From Circinella minor (Eukaryota; Mucoromycota; Mucoromycetes; Mucorales; Lichtheimiaceae), in the NCBI GenBank assembly GCA_016758965.1, contig JAEPRB010000148.1:37813-101812 (forward strand): a stretch of 64,000 nucleotides of DNA. Direction: 5' to 3'. This document shows, one piece after another, positions 1 through 13,249 of this stretch. The notes beneath the pieces are model-generated. The model made no database searches and was not told where the DNA came from. It saw nothing but the letters and a program-made list of their open reading frames with translations. The position numbers and the translations under genes are program-made. Position 1 is the stretch's first letter. The number at the start of each line of letters is the position of its first letter.

Positions 1-2126
1 CAAAACTATATAAAGCAACTCCAAGAAACGATGATGTTATAGAAGAAACACATATTCGGTGTTTGTATTAATATTTTTTCCGTCACATAAGTTACACGAA
101 TGATGTCATATAACCCATTTTAAAAATAGAAAACCAAAATACATTATATGATACCAATATTTTAGATATCGTATTAATTCAATTTTATCAGATTTGCCGC
201 ACCAATTATAAAACATAGTAGTAAGTAACTGGAAAGTTACAAAAACACACATGTCATATGAAATTTATAACTCTCTGATTCTTCGACCATCAAGTAAAAG
301 TTGCATTGTTTAATGCTCAACGTCGCTTTGTACAACATCAACACCTGAAAACAAAGCATTCCACGGCCTTTGACAGATATTCATAAGACAGTTACAAGTG
401 GTCAACGCATGTTAATCTTCAACTTGGGATAATAAGCTTTTTACAGTAATGTATTTCTTTATACAAATTATATACGAGTTAGATAAACTGAGAAAACAAA
501 CCATACACAAAATTGAAAAGTAAAATGCTGCATCAAATTAAAGTTAGGATATGTTAACCATTGATGAACATCTTGTGTCAAAATGCTAACAAGTATTTAT
601 TCATGCGTCGTGCGTATGATTTGCCAGCTGTATAATGACAACACACTCGATCTACGCGCATCTTGTTGATAAAGAGTAACCGCTACGAACATTTAAACTT
701 CGTATTGTTCTGAATTTGAAGTACTGGAACGATTCGCTATAAATTGTAGTATTGTTTGTTTACCCTATCACTATCTTTCTCATAAACAGTATACATGTCA
801 GTTACAATAATTTACTACGTATTATAAATACAATATTATCTTGCTTAATGTTATTAATGTTATTATTATATCTCAGCATAATCTATTTGAGTAAGTACAG
901 TGGAGGTGACTAAATGCTTAGAATTATTCAATGTCACTGATTTAATCATTAGTTTGGTAGGGGCATTACAATGCCCCTGACACTCTACCCTTTTCAGAAT
1001 TGAAAATTACTAAAGTACATAGCGAGCTTAATTCCACAAAAAGTGAATTACTCTGTCCTATCTTTACTTTAAATTTTTCCATTATATCAATCTACTAAAG
1101 CTGCTTGCAATTTCTTCCTAGATCAAGCAGCTCAAAGTTTGAAACGTTTAAATATGAAACTGATTACTTTATTATTGATGAAGTTTTGGGTGCCTTGGAT
1201 GCACGGGCCAAAATCGAGATGACGTCCAACGTAATATATTTTAGAGAATATAATCCACGTACGTAATCCAACTACAGAGAAAGAATTCAAGGATCTTATA
1301 AAAAATTAATCATAAATAATATACCGACCGGTAAGGCTGTCTGCAAAGGATGAGAATTGTGGACCTTGAAACGCTCAAATCACTTAGTGTTATAAAGTAT
1401 GTACATACACTGGATCTTGAAATTCAATATCAAGCATAAGTGATGCAAGTGTTGCTTATATAATGGAACATACCAAAACAATGCAAGCTTTTAATCTTCG
1501 ATATTGTAACAAAATTCACTTTTTCCAAAATGATTTTTTTATTCACACAATTTCTTTTTGAGCCGTCTCAATCGATAGATCTTAACAGACGCTAGATTAT
1601 GAGAGATAAATCACTAAAAGTTTAAATTTTAAAAGTATTGTAACAAAACTTTCTAAGAGCTTTTAGAAGTGACGTAAACAAAAGATATTGACAAAAAGAA
1701 GTATGAAGTATTTGAATGATGATAAATCTCCTGACTTTGGTCCCTTCGATTAATGGCAAATAAATGAATATATGTTAATGTATATTATCAATTCTCAATG
1801 AAAAATTATATCATAGTATGCGTTACCTTTTATATAAACATATTATATTGTAGTTTATAACTTTTGATAACTTTGCAATATTGAGGTTATTTTATAATGC
1901 ATAGAAATTCAGGGACCAATAAAAAATGTTAGTCGTTACATTGATATATGCTACTTTGATGTCTAGCAAACCAGCCTTCTGTAAAGCCACATAATAGTTA
2001 TACCATTAAATTTGACACTGTAAATTAATGTTGTATCAATATGACAAATAGAAAAAACAAAGAATAATATATATATATATATATACGTATATATATATGC
2101 GTCAACATTTGAGTGTGGCGTTAATA
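1..2126. other. AT-rich spacer, no gene recognised
   Basis: No open frame with a recognisable domain and no splice-linked exon chain was found. The stretch is AT-rich, with a TA microsatellite at about 2069-2100. A short frame around 1135-1262 reads like a protein fragment (contains FIIDEVLGALD), but it has no start and no neighbouring exons, so it is not annotated as a gene. Confidence 0.6.
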
Positions 2127-2844
2127 CAGAGGGACCCTGTTAATTTCATATTCGTTAACTTCCATATCCTCATTATTTTCGCAGAAAATCAGGAAATGGA
2201 AAAATTGACATAATAAATTTTTCACATTCTCATTTATTTCACATTCAATGTAATCATGGAGGTTGAAACCCTTAACGGGAGTACTATGCGCACTTATGAA
2301 TATATGCTATACATTAATTTTATTGTACTGTATTAATAGTCTTTAAAGATAATTGTATTCAGATAAGCATTTTCTTGTCTAAGAAATATATACCAGCCAA
2401 ACAACTTATTTTGAAGTTTAGCGCACAAAGCATGAAACTTGGGCAGATTTCGGCACTTTGAGTTCCTGAAGATTCTTTTTTTCCATGGACCTAACAGTTG
2501 CTTAATTTTTTACATGTTTTGGAGTTGACTTTTACCAATCATTCAATATTCTTAAATTATTTTGTTAGTCACTGTTATTCGACTAGAAAATAGTAGAAAA
2601 AGAAGATAAAATATAAAATTACATTCGTAATAAAGGTGGAACGAATAAAAGTGTTTACGTATTTATACTTTTCCTGAATAATATTTGCATTATAAGTGGT
2701 ATGTATACGTATATGTATTAACTCTTTCCTATTAATCTGCCCTTAAAAGCAAATGATTATATCTAGTCCCGATAACTTTCACATCCTCTTTATTTTCACA
2801 CTAAAAATGGGAGATGTAAGTTTGAAATTAACGGGGTTCCTCTG
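2127..2844. mobile_element. Non-autonomous TA-flanked inverted-repeat element (copy 1)
   Basis: The left end reads CAGAGGGACCCTGTTAATTT and the right end is the inverted match CAGAGGAACCCCGTTAATTT, about 20 of 22 bases identical over the full repeat. Both ends are flanked by TA (2125-2126 and 2845-2846), the target duplication of the Tc1/mariner/pogo superfamily. The 718-bp interior holds no long frame. The ends belong to the same family as the element at 10071-10903. I infer a decayed or MITE-like element; the transposase superfamily is inferred from the TA duplication and from the relic in the sister copy. Confidence 0.75.
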
Positions 2845-3503
2845 TATTTAATGTCTAAAACGAGAAAAGTATGTTTAAAAAAGTAGTACACAATATCATT
2901 TTAATAAAAAAAAAAATAGCAACGTTTCCCATAGTTACCAATTGTTACCATACAACATGTATGCCTTTCAAAAGCATTCATTAATGAAGGGGGGGAAATA
3001 TAACACATTGATATACTGTAACTTATAGAATCATCTAGTATCTTTATAATTGAATCAATGTAGTATATAATTGAAATCATTTTCTTCAGTTCAAAAAGAC
3101 ATAGTACAGAGGTTGATCATTAGACCTCCTGAACTGTTAATAGTTACACAACTACTGCGCCTTTTCAATTTAAACCTGACGCAGCCAACGAAAAGATATT
3201 GTCCATTGCTGCGCACGCGTAAACATTTTAATATAAATGAAGTTTCATTATACCAGAATTCGATGGTTCTTTAGCGTCCTTCAAAATAAAAGAAAAATAT
3301 CTTGGTAATTCTTTTTTCTCAATTTTTGGATGATATGAATATAACACTGTATTTATTAAATAATAAAAATGTGTACATGTAACACGAAAAGGAGCTGACT
3401 TTGTTATGCTATAATGCAGACCAAGAAGACTCCCCGTTTTTTTCTTCTACAAACCTACAAACTTCTATTTTTTCCCCAAATTGTAGTTCGTTTCAGCTTT
3501 TAA
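2845..3503. other. Spacer and likely promoter of the first F-box gene
   Basis: AT-rich stretch between the inverted-repeat element and the first gene. It contains a G-run at 2990-2995 and a pyrimidine-rich, intron-free lead-in just before the ATG at 3504 (about 3430-3500). A 67-codon open frame at 3071-3274 has no recognisable features and is probably chance. Confidence 0.5.
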
Positions 3504-5684
3504 ATGGAATCTGCGCCGATTTCCAGAATCAATCCTACTCCAGTTCAAACTTACTTCGCCAACGTCAAAACTGCTCTTAGCAGGCATAATTATACGGAAA
3601 CCGTCAATCTTGCAACAAATGCAGTAGTTCATATTCAACAATTACAACTCATGGCAGTACTTGACCACAGAGCATACGCCCTGGGAATGCGAAGCAAGTT
3701 TGACATAGCTATAAAAGACGCAAAGGAAATGATTACATATGCACCTGATATGGCCACTGGTTATCTTCGACTTGGTAGTTTATTGGTAATGCAAGGGAAA
3801 CAAGGAATGGCAGTCGAGGTTTATCAAGACGCTTTAGAAAAGGTCTCAAAGGACGATACGGTAGGGTATAATCAACTTGTTCAAGGCAAAGAGATTGCAG
3901 AAAAAAATAACGAACGACGTGTCGACTTTTTTGCATCGTTACCTCCAGAGCTTGTTGACGAAATCATTATATTGATGGAAGATAAGGATATGGCCATTTG
4001 CTTGAATGTCAGTAAAACTTGGCGAGAAAAAATAGCCAGCTGTGGGTTGGCATGGGTCAATATATCAAATGAGGATAATACTGCTCATGGTATTATTGCC
4101 AACGCTTTACCATATATTGCAAGATATATCGAGGACCTGGTCATTAATACGACGGATCTTGAAGTGTGGTTCAGGTATTTGGATCACATGCACAATGGTC
4201 ACTTTAAAAAAATCGATTCCTTTGAGATGACTAGTACGTAGAAATAGACATAAAAATGCCTTGTGTGGATGATCACAATTAAATGTTTGATAATGAAAAG
4301 GAGAAAAAAGAACAGGTACACTCACACCTCTTTGTATTCATTACATATATTGTGTACTTATTATTTATTAGATATCGCGACAACAAACTTGATTAACACA
4401 AATATGGTCATGTCATTAACAAGTGCTTTATGGCAAATGCGGACTACTTTAACAAGATTGCAATTTACTTTCTACTGTCATGGTACTCCTTTTACATTGA
4501 CTGATTTACTTTTTTATTGTACAAATCTTCAATCTTTAGTCTTTGAAGCATGGGATCCACTTGATAAAGTTGTTGGAAATCTTGAATTCTTGGGAGGACC
4601 ACATCGATCTCTTATTGACTTGGAAACAACTATTACAGCAACCACCAGCGAATCCCTTGAACCACTACTCAAACAACTACCAAAACTACGACGACTCTCT
4701 GTCAGCTATAGCACACCTGATGTACTTGATCTTGTATATAGAATGTGTCCGAAATTGGAAATTTTTGGGTACAACCCAAGTTTTGGAATTTTGGATTTGG
4801 ATGATTTGGAAGGCGAGAGTAACGGACCTGGACTACGTGCTATATATACAAGAAATGGTGGTTTTGGAGTCCCCAAGGACAAATTCTTACCGTTTCTACG
4901 AAAAAATATGCATACTTTGCAAACCATCTATGCAAATTTATCCTTGACAGAAGACCAAGTAAAAAACGACGAACCCTACCATGATCCATTTCCCGATTAC
5001 CGTGACTTAAAATTAGAAAGAACTGAAAGCTTGACATTTTGGCCAGACAAATCAGGGATTATCCAAACTCTTATTTTACATGCCATTGAATCCTGCAAAT
5101 CACTTACCCATATTGCTGCTGTGGCGACACCAAATATACCCTCGCTGGTCGATACCCTTATTATGATGCCGCCCCTGGAGGAGATGGAATTATCTCACAT
5201 CACCGCGGATGACGGTGGATCTAGTCTTGTACGACTTTTCAAGATGTATGCATCACTACCAGAATCCAAGCAAAAATTTCGACGGTTTTGGTTTCGATAT
5301 TGTAGTTCTATTACGGATGAAGTACTGGATGCGGTAGCAGATGGCAAAGTTCTCAAGGAGGTGACGTTGACGAAGTTGGGGAATGTGACACAAGAAGGCG
5401 CACAGAATTTTTTCAAAAAGTTAAGGGATAGCAGTGTGTTTGAAGTAAAATTGGTTGAAATGGATGGGGTGGATGATGGTGTTATCAAGTTCCTCAGTGG
5501 TATGAAATGCCTGAAAACCATCATTTTGGAAAAGGCTATGGAAATAACAGACGATGGCATTAGGAAGATGGTAGATGATGCGCAAAACTTACGCAGTTTG
5601 ACGCTAAATAAATGTAAATCATTCTCTCAAGAAACTGTAACATATGTACAAAAAAAAATCAGATACGTCGAAATAATTGATTAA
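3504..5684 (+). CDS. TPR / F-box / leucine-rich-repeat protein (Dia2/Pof3-like order), paralogue A
   Basis: Two exons, 3504-4233 and 4372-5684, joined by a GTACGT...TTAG intron, giving 680 residues. Residues about 10-145 are helical TPR-like repeats (including the stretch YLRLGSLLVMQGK), residues about 150-195 an F-box (FFASLPPELVDEIIILM, then CLNVSKTWREKI), and the rest a leucine-rich-repeat array (for example the segments starting LRRLSV and LKTIIL). F-box proteins bind Skp1 in SCF ubiquitin ligases and use the LRR to choose substrates. TPR-F-box-LRR is the order of yeast Dia2 and fission yeast Pof3, which act at replication forks; whether this is an orthologue or one of an expanded fungal family cannot be told here. 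The gene at 6426-8637 is a paralogue with the same intron position. An AATAAA-like signal follows the stop. Confidence 0.85.
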
Positions 5685-6425
5685 TTATAAATAAAAACAA
5701 TATTATTCCTTCATTTTTTTATTATACACATAACATAACATAACATGAATCATCATTTACATACTAAGTATACAGTATTTTACTGCTTTAATTTTTTATT
5801 TCTGCATATACAATATGATTTATAAAATGGGTCTCTAATTATTTTTATGTATCATCAAACTGTTTATGCTTTCGATTGTTCATCCAACCCATACTACACT
5901 TTTCCCTCACCTTTGATAAACCTTCAAAGTTGATATATTATATACTTATCATGACACTTACTATTCTTATGGTATTAATGATGCTATCATGTAACCCGTT
6001 CATGTCATCAACCAAATATGCTTTTCAGTTAACATTTTTACAAAGAAGAACGACTTAATCAAGTAAAAATATACCTTATACTATAGGCACATTGTTAACT
6101 AAGACATCATACATATTTTTTATACATTTAATAAAAAGCGTAATTTTATACTATTGAAATAGCAAAAATAAAGAGAAAAAAGTACATACTATGTTCTATT
6201 TTCTTTTTGGAAGAAGAATTATAACAGATCGATATTCATATTATCGGGTTACAATGCTAAAAAAGGAGCTAAAAACTATATTAGGCTATACATGTATACG
6301 TACGTACAACTTAGAAAACAAATAATATTTTATATAAGACGGAGTAAAAGGTATATAGATTGACCGGCAACAGTAAGAATTTTTAAGATAGGAATGAAAG
6401 AAAGGTTACGAGAATGATGATGGAT
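5685..6425. other. Convergent intergenic region
   Basis: Shared 3' region between the two tail-to-tail F-box paralogues. AT-rich, with AATAAA-like signals near both stops and TACGTACGTAC at about 6299-6309. No gene seen; a 60-codon frame at 5876-6058 looks like chance. Confidence 0.5.
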
Positions 6426-8637
6426 TTATTGAACAAGCATCGTGTAGTTAGCTTGATTTAATTCGAAAACAACATCCTTGATTTTACGTCGTGCATAAGT
6501 TGCTGATCCTTGATGAACATTATAACAGTTCTTAATAGTCAAACTCTCAATGGTTGCTCGATCATCCTTTTTACTGCTCATGCCATTTACCAATTCAGTA
6601 ATACCATGATCCGTTAGCAACGATAGCTGCTCCAAGGTAATGTTTTTCAAACTGCTGATTTTGCTTAGAGCAATTATTGTATCATCGCGTACTGTATGTA
6701 ATCGCATCAATCGGATCGATGACAGATTTGATGTACTACTATTAACACACAATGCCTTGATAAGACTATACACCCCTTCAGAAGATATACCTTTCACATC
6801 GTCCAATGTAATACTTGTTAATGATGTAATGTTAGCAATATTATTCAATACAGAATCCGGCATATCAAAACACATTCGTAATTCCAAAGCATGAAGTGAG
6901 CAGGTCTTGTTGGGTGTGTTACATAAAGTGCTATAATGATTAAACAGCCGCATCAAGTTGGTGCCGTCCACAGGTGCTCGTGCAAATAATTGAAATCGTT
7001 TTAGTGCGGGTAACTCTATCAGGGTATCGACGAGTGCTGTATAGTCCATCACGTCAATCATGCAAAGATGGGTTAACGTAGGTGATTTGTAGATGGAATG
7101 TAAAAATAATGGTTGAAGCCCGGATGTTTCGCGTAATGATAATGATTTGATCTTGCGGAAACGAAGAGCAGCATGAGCAGCACTCAAGGTAGGAACATCA
7201 CCTGATCCATCCAAATAAAGATATACCGTTTCTAATGTTTTCATATGTTTGCTAACAAGTGGTAGAATGTTTTTAGCAGGCGTCGGTACTGAATTGTTGG
7301 TGTATATCTTGTGCATCGAGTAAGGATTGATAGATCGTTGTTGTCGTGGTTCCAATTCTGATACTGTATGCTGATAGTTGTAAGAGAATATTTTGAGAAG
7401 TGACAATTTTTGGACAGGCCGAAAAACACAGGGTAAACATCCAATCATGACAAGACGACGTATACGTGGACAATGAGTGACAAACGGTTGAAAACTATCC
7501 TTGTTGATAGTTTCCAACCGAAGATCTAAATCATTAAGTGCCAAGTGCTGTTTTCCATGTAACATGGCAACATTGCCACCTACTCGTTGTAAAGAACCAC
7601 TTGATTTAAACACAAGTTTTGACAAGTTTGGAAAAATAGAAAGAACGTCTGCGAGCGTGGTGATGGGTGGTGCGTTGTTATCTAAACCCAGGAGATCCAA
7701 GTCTAGAGTTGTTAGTAACGCTGCGCCAATACGAAAGAATGCAATGGACATGGTTGCAGTCATTGCATGACTAGATATTTGTTGTGTTGTAGACTCTAAT
7801 TATAATGTAGTTTTATAAAGTTAATAGCATGTACTTTATAAATACCTAATGTACATTCATATATGTATAAAAATGATCAATTATCATTATAATCATACCT
7901 GTCACACGAAGTGATTTTAATTTATTGAAATGACCGTTTTGCATATTTTCAAGGTATCGATAACATACACGTGGATTCGTCGTATTGATTGACAGCACCT
8001 CGACATTTTTTGCAATATAAGGCAGTGCACTTGTAATAGAATTATCTGCTAATGTGTCATTACTTGTCAATTCCTTCCACGCGGCAGGGTATTCCAATAA
8101 TCTTTTCCTCCACCCTGAAGAGACCGTCAAGCATTCCGATTTGGTTTCTTGTGATAATTGTTGAAATACTAAATAAGTTAGCTCAATAGGAAGAATGCTT
8201 ATAAAATCAACAAAAGTATTTTGTTTTTTTACAGCCCTTTTTTTGGCTTCTAAAACTTGAGTATATTGACTTGTCAGACCGGTATCACCACTAGAGGAAA
8301 TAGTAGTAAGTGCTTTATCATAGGTATTGATAGCTTTTAACTGTTTGCCTTGTAATTCATATAGTCCCCCCATGCGCAAGTAACCAATGGCTTGATTAGG
8401 TATTTTTTTTACAATATAATGAGCATCTTGAAGGGCAAGTTCGAATTTAGCCTTCATGCCTAATCCATAACTTCGCTGATCAAGTAGTTTCACTAATTTG
8501 TCATTGAGAATAAGGTTAATGCCCTGGGTGGTTTCATTAATAAGACGATCGAAATCTCGTTGTTGAATCGCTTGTCCTGTTGGAGAGTTTGGTTCATGAA
8601 TTGGAATGGCGTTCATTCCATATAATGTTGAAAACAT
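6426..8637 (-). CDS. TPR / F-box / leucine-rich-repeat protein, paralogue B
   Basis: Two exons on the minus strand, 8637-7899 and 7795-6426, total 702 residues. The intron sits at the position equivalent to that of the gene at 3504. Across the junction the two proteins align (TTQQISSHAM here, ATTNLINTNM there), which supports both splice calls. The N-terminal third is TPR-like (YLRMGGLYELQGKQ), followed by an F-box (FISILPIELTYLVFQQL, then CLTVSSGWRKR) and a leucine-rich array to the end. Expected role is a substrate receptor of an SCF ubiquitin ligase. The start at 8637 is the first Met; a second Met seven codons on is possible. The pair lies tail-to-tail, so the duplication was inverted or later rearranged. 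Confidence 0.83.
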
Positions 8638-10070
8638 GCTATGGTTAGAAAAGGAAAAGGAAAAAGAAAAGATATTATATATGGAAGAAAAAAGAAACTT
8701 TATTGTTATCTATTTATGCAAACAGAGAAGCTTTTTCTATTCGGCGATGGAAATTCAAAACTACTTAAAACTTGGTAACTCAAGGAAGAAAAAGAAACCT
8801 GTTGAAAGGAAACCGTCTTGGAAAGAAGCATCGGCTTTTATAGCTGTTTTTTTTTTTGCCGCTGCCGCAGCACTATCTTGATATGTTATCTAGTGCAACG
8901 TACTAAAATTTGATATTACCAACATTATTATTATGATTATTAAAATATCCATATGTTTTGCAAAATAGCATAATAACTGCTTTAGTCAGGCACATTATTT
9001 CATTCAAGTAATCTGATTGGCCTGTAGATCAACACATTTGTGTCATTCCACATTTGCGCAATATCACTTTTCTAGAATAGCAACCCCACTTAGACGTCCA
9101 AGCAAACACTTTTTTCTCTATTTGCTAATAGCATCAATACTCAACAATTATTTTAGCCTTCTAATAATTTAATAATTGATCGGGCAACAGTTTCTATTGA
9201 GCAAAATGACTCGTAAACACATCACAAGGTTTCTCTTTTGTGAATTTAGACGTAATACGTATTCCTGAACATAAGAACTCCCACGGCATAATCACCTTTT
9301 CTTTCTCATATACTGTAGTTTTGTCCAAATACAATTATATAGTATAATATTTCACATTTCTTAAATATATATGATACGTATTGGAAAGTATCTCTCAATC
9401 ACACAGATAATACTTCAATTAATACACCGTCATTTAACAATGCCATGATCTAAGTAATTCATAGCAAAAAGAGAAGCATGCTACTGTACATTTCTTACTT
9501 ATAATTACTTCAAAAGTAAGCACCCCAATTCCTATACGTATGTTATACCACTTTTTGATATGAACTGTTCTGGACAAAAGTCATCAAACCATTGTACACA
9601 TAACTATTATTTACATTATTATTTCTAGTATGCTATATATTCTATTCTGTAATCTATTTATACAAAGAGAAGGTCCACCTTTCGAGCTATATAAATCCAC
9701 TACTCATGATTCTTATATTCCACGTATTAAGCTCTGTAGTGTTGTAAAATTATATATGAATGATACTTTTTCTTGAGGTTGAGGACAATTTAAAATATAT
9801 GAACAATGGTACATGGATAAAGTACAGCATTCGCTCGCTAGAACGATCATCTTGGGCTTGCTTCAAATAAGTGATCGTTCAATAAATGGTGCTATGACAA
9901 AACATTAGTATACTGGCGTATATATATTTTTTTATGCGAAATTATGCTGGAATTAAAGGTTGTTATGAAAAACTTACGTACTGTTGGAGGTTGAAGATTT
10001 AATTTAGTTTCGTCATTTGAAGAGCACAGTAATTAGTGGATACTGTATTGGGTATTTTTTTTTTATCATA
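8638..10070. other. AT-rich spacer with promoter of the minus-strand F-box gene
   Basis: The first few hundred bases contain A-rich tracts (8640-8700) that probably form the 5' region of the gene ending at 8637. The remainder is AT-rich with no supportable gene. A 91-codon frame at 8606-8881 is low-complexity and overlaps the neighbouring start region; it is not called. Confidence 0.5.
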
Positions 10071-10903
10071 CAGAGGATCCCCGTTAATTTCATAGGGCCA
10101 TTTTCCATTTTTTTTTTTGTGAAAATAAGAGTGTGTGAAAATTAACGGATGTTATGAATTTTTTTGAAAGAATGTGCATATATTGAATACTTCAGCTCAC
10201 TACTGTATATCTTTTTTTAATGTATCAAAATACGTATTAATTAATAAATTATTTCTATGTGCTTGTTCTTAATGCATTTCTGTAACTATTTCTTTTTCTT
10301 ATTTGAGCACGTTTATACGTGACTTTTATTTATTTTTGAAAAAAAAACTATATATAGTTCCCCAAGAGCTGCAGAGATAATTTATTTTTTATATAAGTTC
10401 ATTTTTCATTTTTTTTTCCAATCTCTCTATATTTTTGCTCTACGTATATATACCAAAATAGGATGACAGTAACCAAATCTAACGCTGGATTGGCAGCTGA
10501 ACAATATAATATTTGGGCTGAGAAGAAAAAACTTAGCCCACGAACCATGACAAACTGATCGCTAGCATTATGGGCTAAAAATGAGTTCGACTTGTTAACG
10601 ACACCTGATATTAGTGTAATATCCAAAGGCTTAAAGAGGAAAAACAAGAAGAAATTAAACATGCATGTGGCGTAATAAAAAAGCAACCCATCCTGTATAC
10701 TAATTTAATTGCGATCCTTATACTTATCACATAAATAATTTTTTTTATTACATCCGTTAAGGATTTAATGCCGCTAGGTGCTATGAAAGTGAAATAAAGG
10801 GGGATGTGAAAATTTTATTATGTTATTTTTACCATTCCTTGATTTTTGGTGAAGTTAATGAGGTGTGAAAATTAACGGATATAAAATTAACGGGGATTCT
10901 CTG
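10071..10903. mobile_element. Decayed TA-flanked inverted-repeat element (copy 2) with transposase relic
   Basis: The left end is CAGAGGATCCCCGTTAATTT; the right end inverts to CAGAGAATCCCCGTTAATTT, 19 of 20 identical. TA flanks both ends (10069-10070, 10904-10905). The subterminal motif GTGAAAATTAACGGAT occurs near both ends. The 833-bp element contains the broken frame described at 10463-10675, which resembles the N-terminal DNA-binding region of pogo/Tigger transposases. It shares its terminal family with the element at 2127-2844, so the same transposase probably mobilised both. Confidence 0.78.
10463..10675 (+). pseudogene. Relic of a pogo/Tigger-like (CENP-B type) transposase N-terminus
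   Basis: Starting at the ATG at 10463, the plus frame reads about 70 codons with one in-frame TGA at 10556-10558, ending at TAA 10673-10675. The part after the TGA contains LALWAKNEFDLLTTPDISVI, which matches the pattern of the second helix-turn-helix in CENP-B/pogo N-terminal domains (an L..WAK.EF.L core followed by a P.xS.ISR-like helix). Upstream is an AEQYNIWAEKKKL segment of similar helical character. It lies inside TA-flanked inverted repeats, as expected for this superfamily. The DDE catalytic region is absent. Family assignment is by pattern only. Confidence 0.55.
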
Positions 10904-13189
10904 TAGTTACCTCTGGTTACATAAGCCAAATTACGTTTTTCTTATAGGTATAAGATGGTACATACCAAATAAAAACAGGACAACTTGTACATACGTAAAA
11001 CGAAAGAATATCTTTATTATCTTTATATTTTGAGACAATAATCTCCAAGGATTGTTGTTATTGTTCTTTCTTATTATTTGAAAATTTTATATAATATATA
11101 TTTTATTGTGCATTTTATGGTTAACTTTATTGTTTATGTACAGAACATTTCACGCCTCAAATAATACTATAAATTACGAGCTTTACTATTCCTTTGGTAT
11201 TAAACTTTTTTTTTTTCGTTCCGTGTAATTGTATCTCATCTTGCATATGCAAGGCTCTTTTTTAACTATATACACTTTTGAAGCTTTTTAAAAATAAATC
11301 CGAGTAGGAGCTGTTTCTTGTATCCGAATGATGCAATGAATTAAAACTACTGTAGTGGTGGCCAAACTTGTTGTCGAGAGAATTTTTCTAGGAAAAGCTT
11401 TCAACAATCATAAATATTGATGTTGTTGTATACCCCTTGATAGTTTCTTCCTGAATAGGTTAAAAAGATACAAACCCATAATAGGACAAACTATGTAATC
11501 TGCTTTGCTTAAGCGGCAAAATAATCATAAAATGGAAAGAAAATAATGATGCATTATTCTCATTCAATGCTTATTAGAAAAATTATGAAAAGGAGAATCG
11601 TGGTTATTACTCTTTTAATAATGCTGACTCCCAATGAAACTAACTCATACCATCTTTTACTGTAATACTTACGTAATAACATCAGAAAGCTAAAAAATAT
11701 TATGAGACAACAAAGGTAAATAGAAGATCTTACTGTGGAAAAAGATTGTGTACAAGATGTTGTTAGACGCGGGTAGTTACGTATTTCTTCTTCTTACTAT
11801 TGGTTTGTTTGGCAAATAATAATGATAGAAAGTGTATATGAAAAAAAATGTTATATCCACAATTGTTGCTATTTTATATATATTTAAATGATACGCCATT
11901 TTCTATCTAATTTTGTTTTTAAGAAATGCTTGGATGTAAATACATGTTGTAATGTCTTATTATGTCAATATCAGTTCCAGAACTCGAGAAGTCGCATTCG
12001 TTCTCTAAAAAGAATATTTTGTTCGATTCAATCTTTTGTTTTATACATTTAACATATTTGCTATTAGAGGTTACAACAAGCTGGTTTTATTGTGGATGTT
12101 GAAAATTTTAAGTGCTACTTTGTTTACAAAGCGCCAGATGCTGGAGGATTTCCGAATGAGAAATTATTTTGGCTTGGCGAAAAGAAATAAATATTTATCC
12201 TTCTTTTTCCGAGATATCATGTAGGAGACTTTTTTTCTTTTACCAAAACAAAACCATCGTAGTGCGTAGCAATAAACATATTATCGACGATATGGCGACG
12301 TTTTTGAGTTCCCAAGCACAGTAATAGGGTGTGCTGGTGTTTTGATCTATCAGCATGATGAAGATTATCTTTTTTGATAGATGCACCAACCACTATTATT
12401 GTAAATATTTATTAATTTTACCAAAATAAACTTTATTTTCGTTGTTGTAGTTAGATACGATGTTGGAAGGTATGATTTTAAAACAGATTTGTGCTATATT
12501 ACAAAAGTCGTTGTACAAATCAATGATACTTTGGGGATCTGTCACTTGAGAATAAAAAAAAATAGGCTTATAACTAGATTTTATTTAAACTTCTTATAAT
12601 TGTCCTTATGACAACAACAATAATTACTTCTTCGAGAAGACAAGGCTGATGTGGGTTGGTTAATCTGATTATGGTTGCAAACCCGGCCCTTTGTTATTTG
12701 TATTTTTTTGATCATATATGGCTTATAAACTTCTTGAAAAGCCTTGTACGATCCAGACCTGGTTCTGAGAAACAAAATATTCTGTTATGCTGTGCTGAAA
12801 AAGGAGAAAAGAATAGTAATTTTGTAGTAGTTAAACCTAAAAAAGAAAATAATATATAGTAATTATATACTGAAATTTATTTTTCAAATATTTTGTATTA
12901 TAACTTTTGAACATTATAATGGTTTAAATAATAAATCGTTTGGATGTTACTGAGTATTGCATAAAACTCTTGGACTATTAAGCATCTGCAAGTGTTACTT
13001 TGAAACCGAGAAAAAAAACACTTATTGTGTACCAAACAAAAAATTTCTAGTGCAAGTATATTTTGCAGACTAAGCATATATACTACGCCATTCTGTTTTC
13101 TTGTGCGTGACACTTGACGTTGATCGATCCATATGAAGGTTTAAGGTAACGTTACATTCTATGGTGAAGTTATTTACCTCATTCTTTAC
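10904..13189. other. AT-rich spacer, no gene recognised
   Basis: Several 60-70 codon frames occur here (for example 12036-12224 and 12656-12859), but none has a recognisable motif, splice partners or an obvious start context. Read as a long intergenic region upstream of the aspartic-protease-like gene. Confidence 0.5.
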
Positions 13190-13197
13190 TATATAAA
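13190..13197 (+). promoter_or_regulatory. TATA box of the pepsin-like gene
   Basis: TATATAAA lies 53 bp upstream of the ATG at 13250. With initiation about 30 bp downstream, transcription would begin near 13220-13230, which argues for the ATG at 13250 rather than the in-frame upstream one at 13220. A classic TATA this close to the start suits a strongly regulated secreted-protein gene. Confidence 0.55.
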
Positions 13198-13249
13198 TAC
13201 CCGGCACATTTTCAACATTTTGAATACTTTTCTCTTTCTCCACAACAAA

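Noticed and set aside
1135..1262. Short frame reading FKYETDYFIIDEVLGALDARAK, faintly like an ATPase D-loop region
   Set aside because: No start codon, no splice-linked partners, and too short to name a family; could be a chance frame or an old relic.
10399..10686. 95-codon minus-strand open frame
   Set aside because: It is the antisense of the transposase relic at 10463-10675 and has no features of its own.
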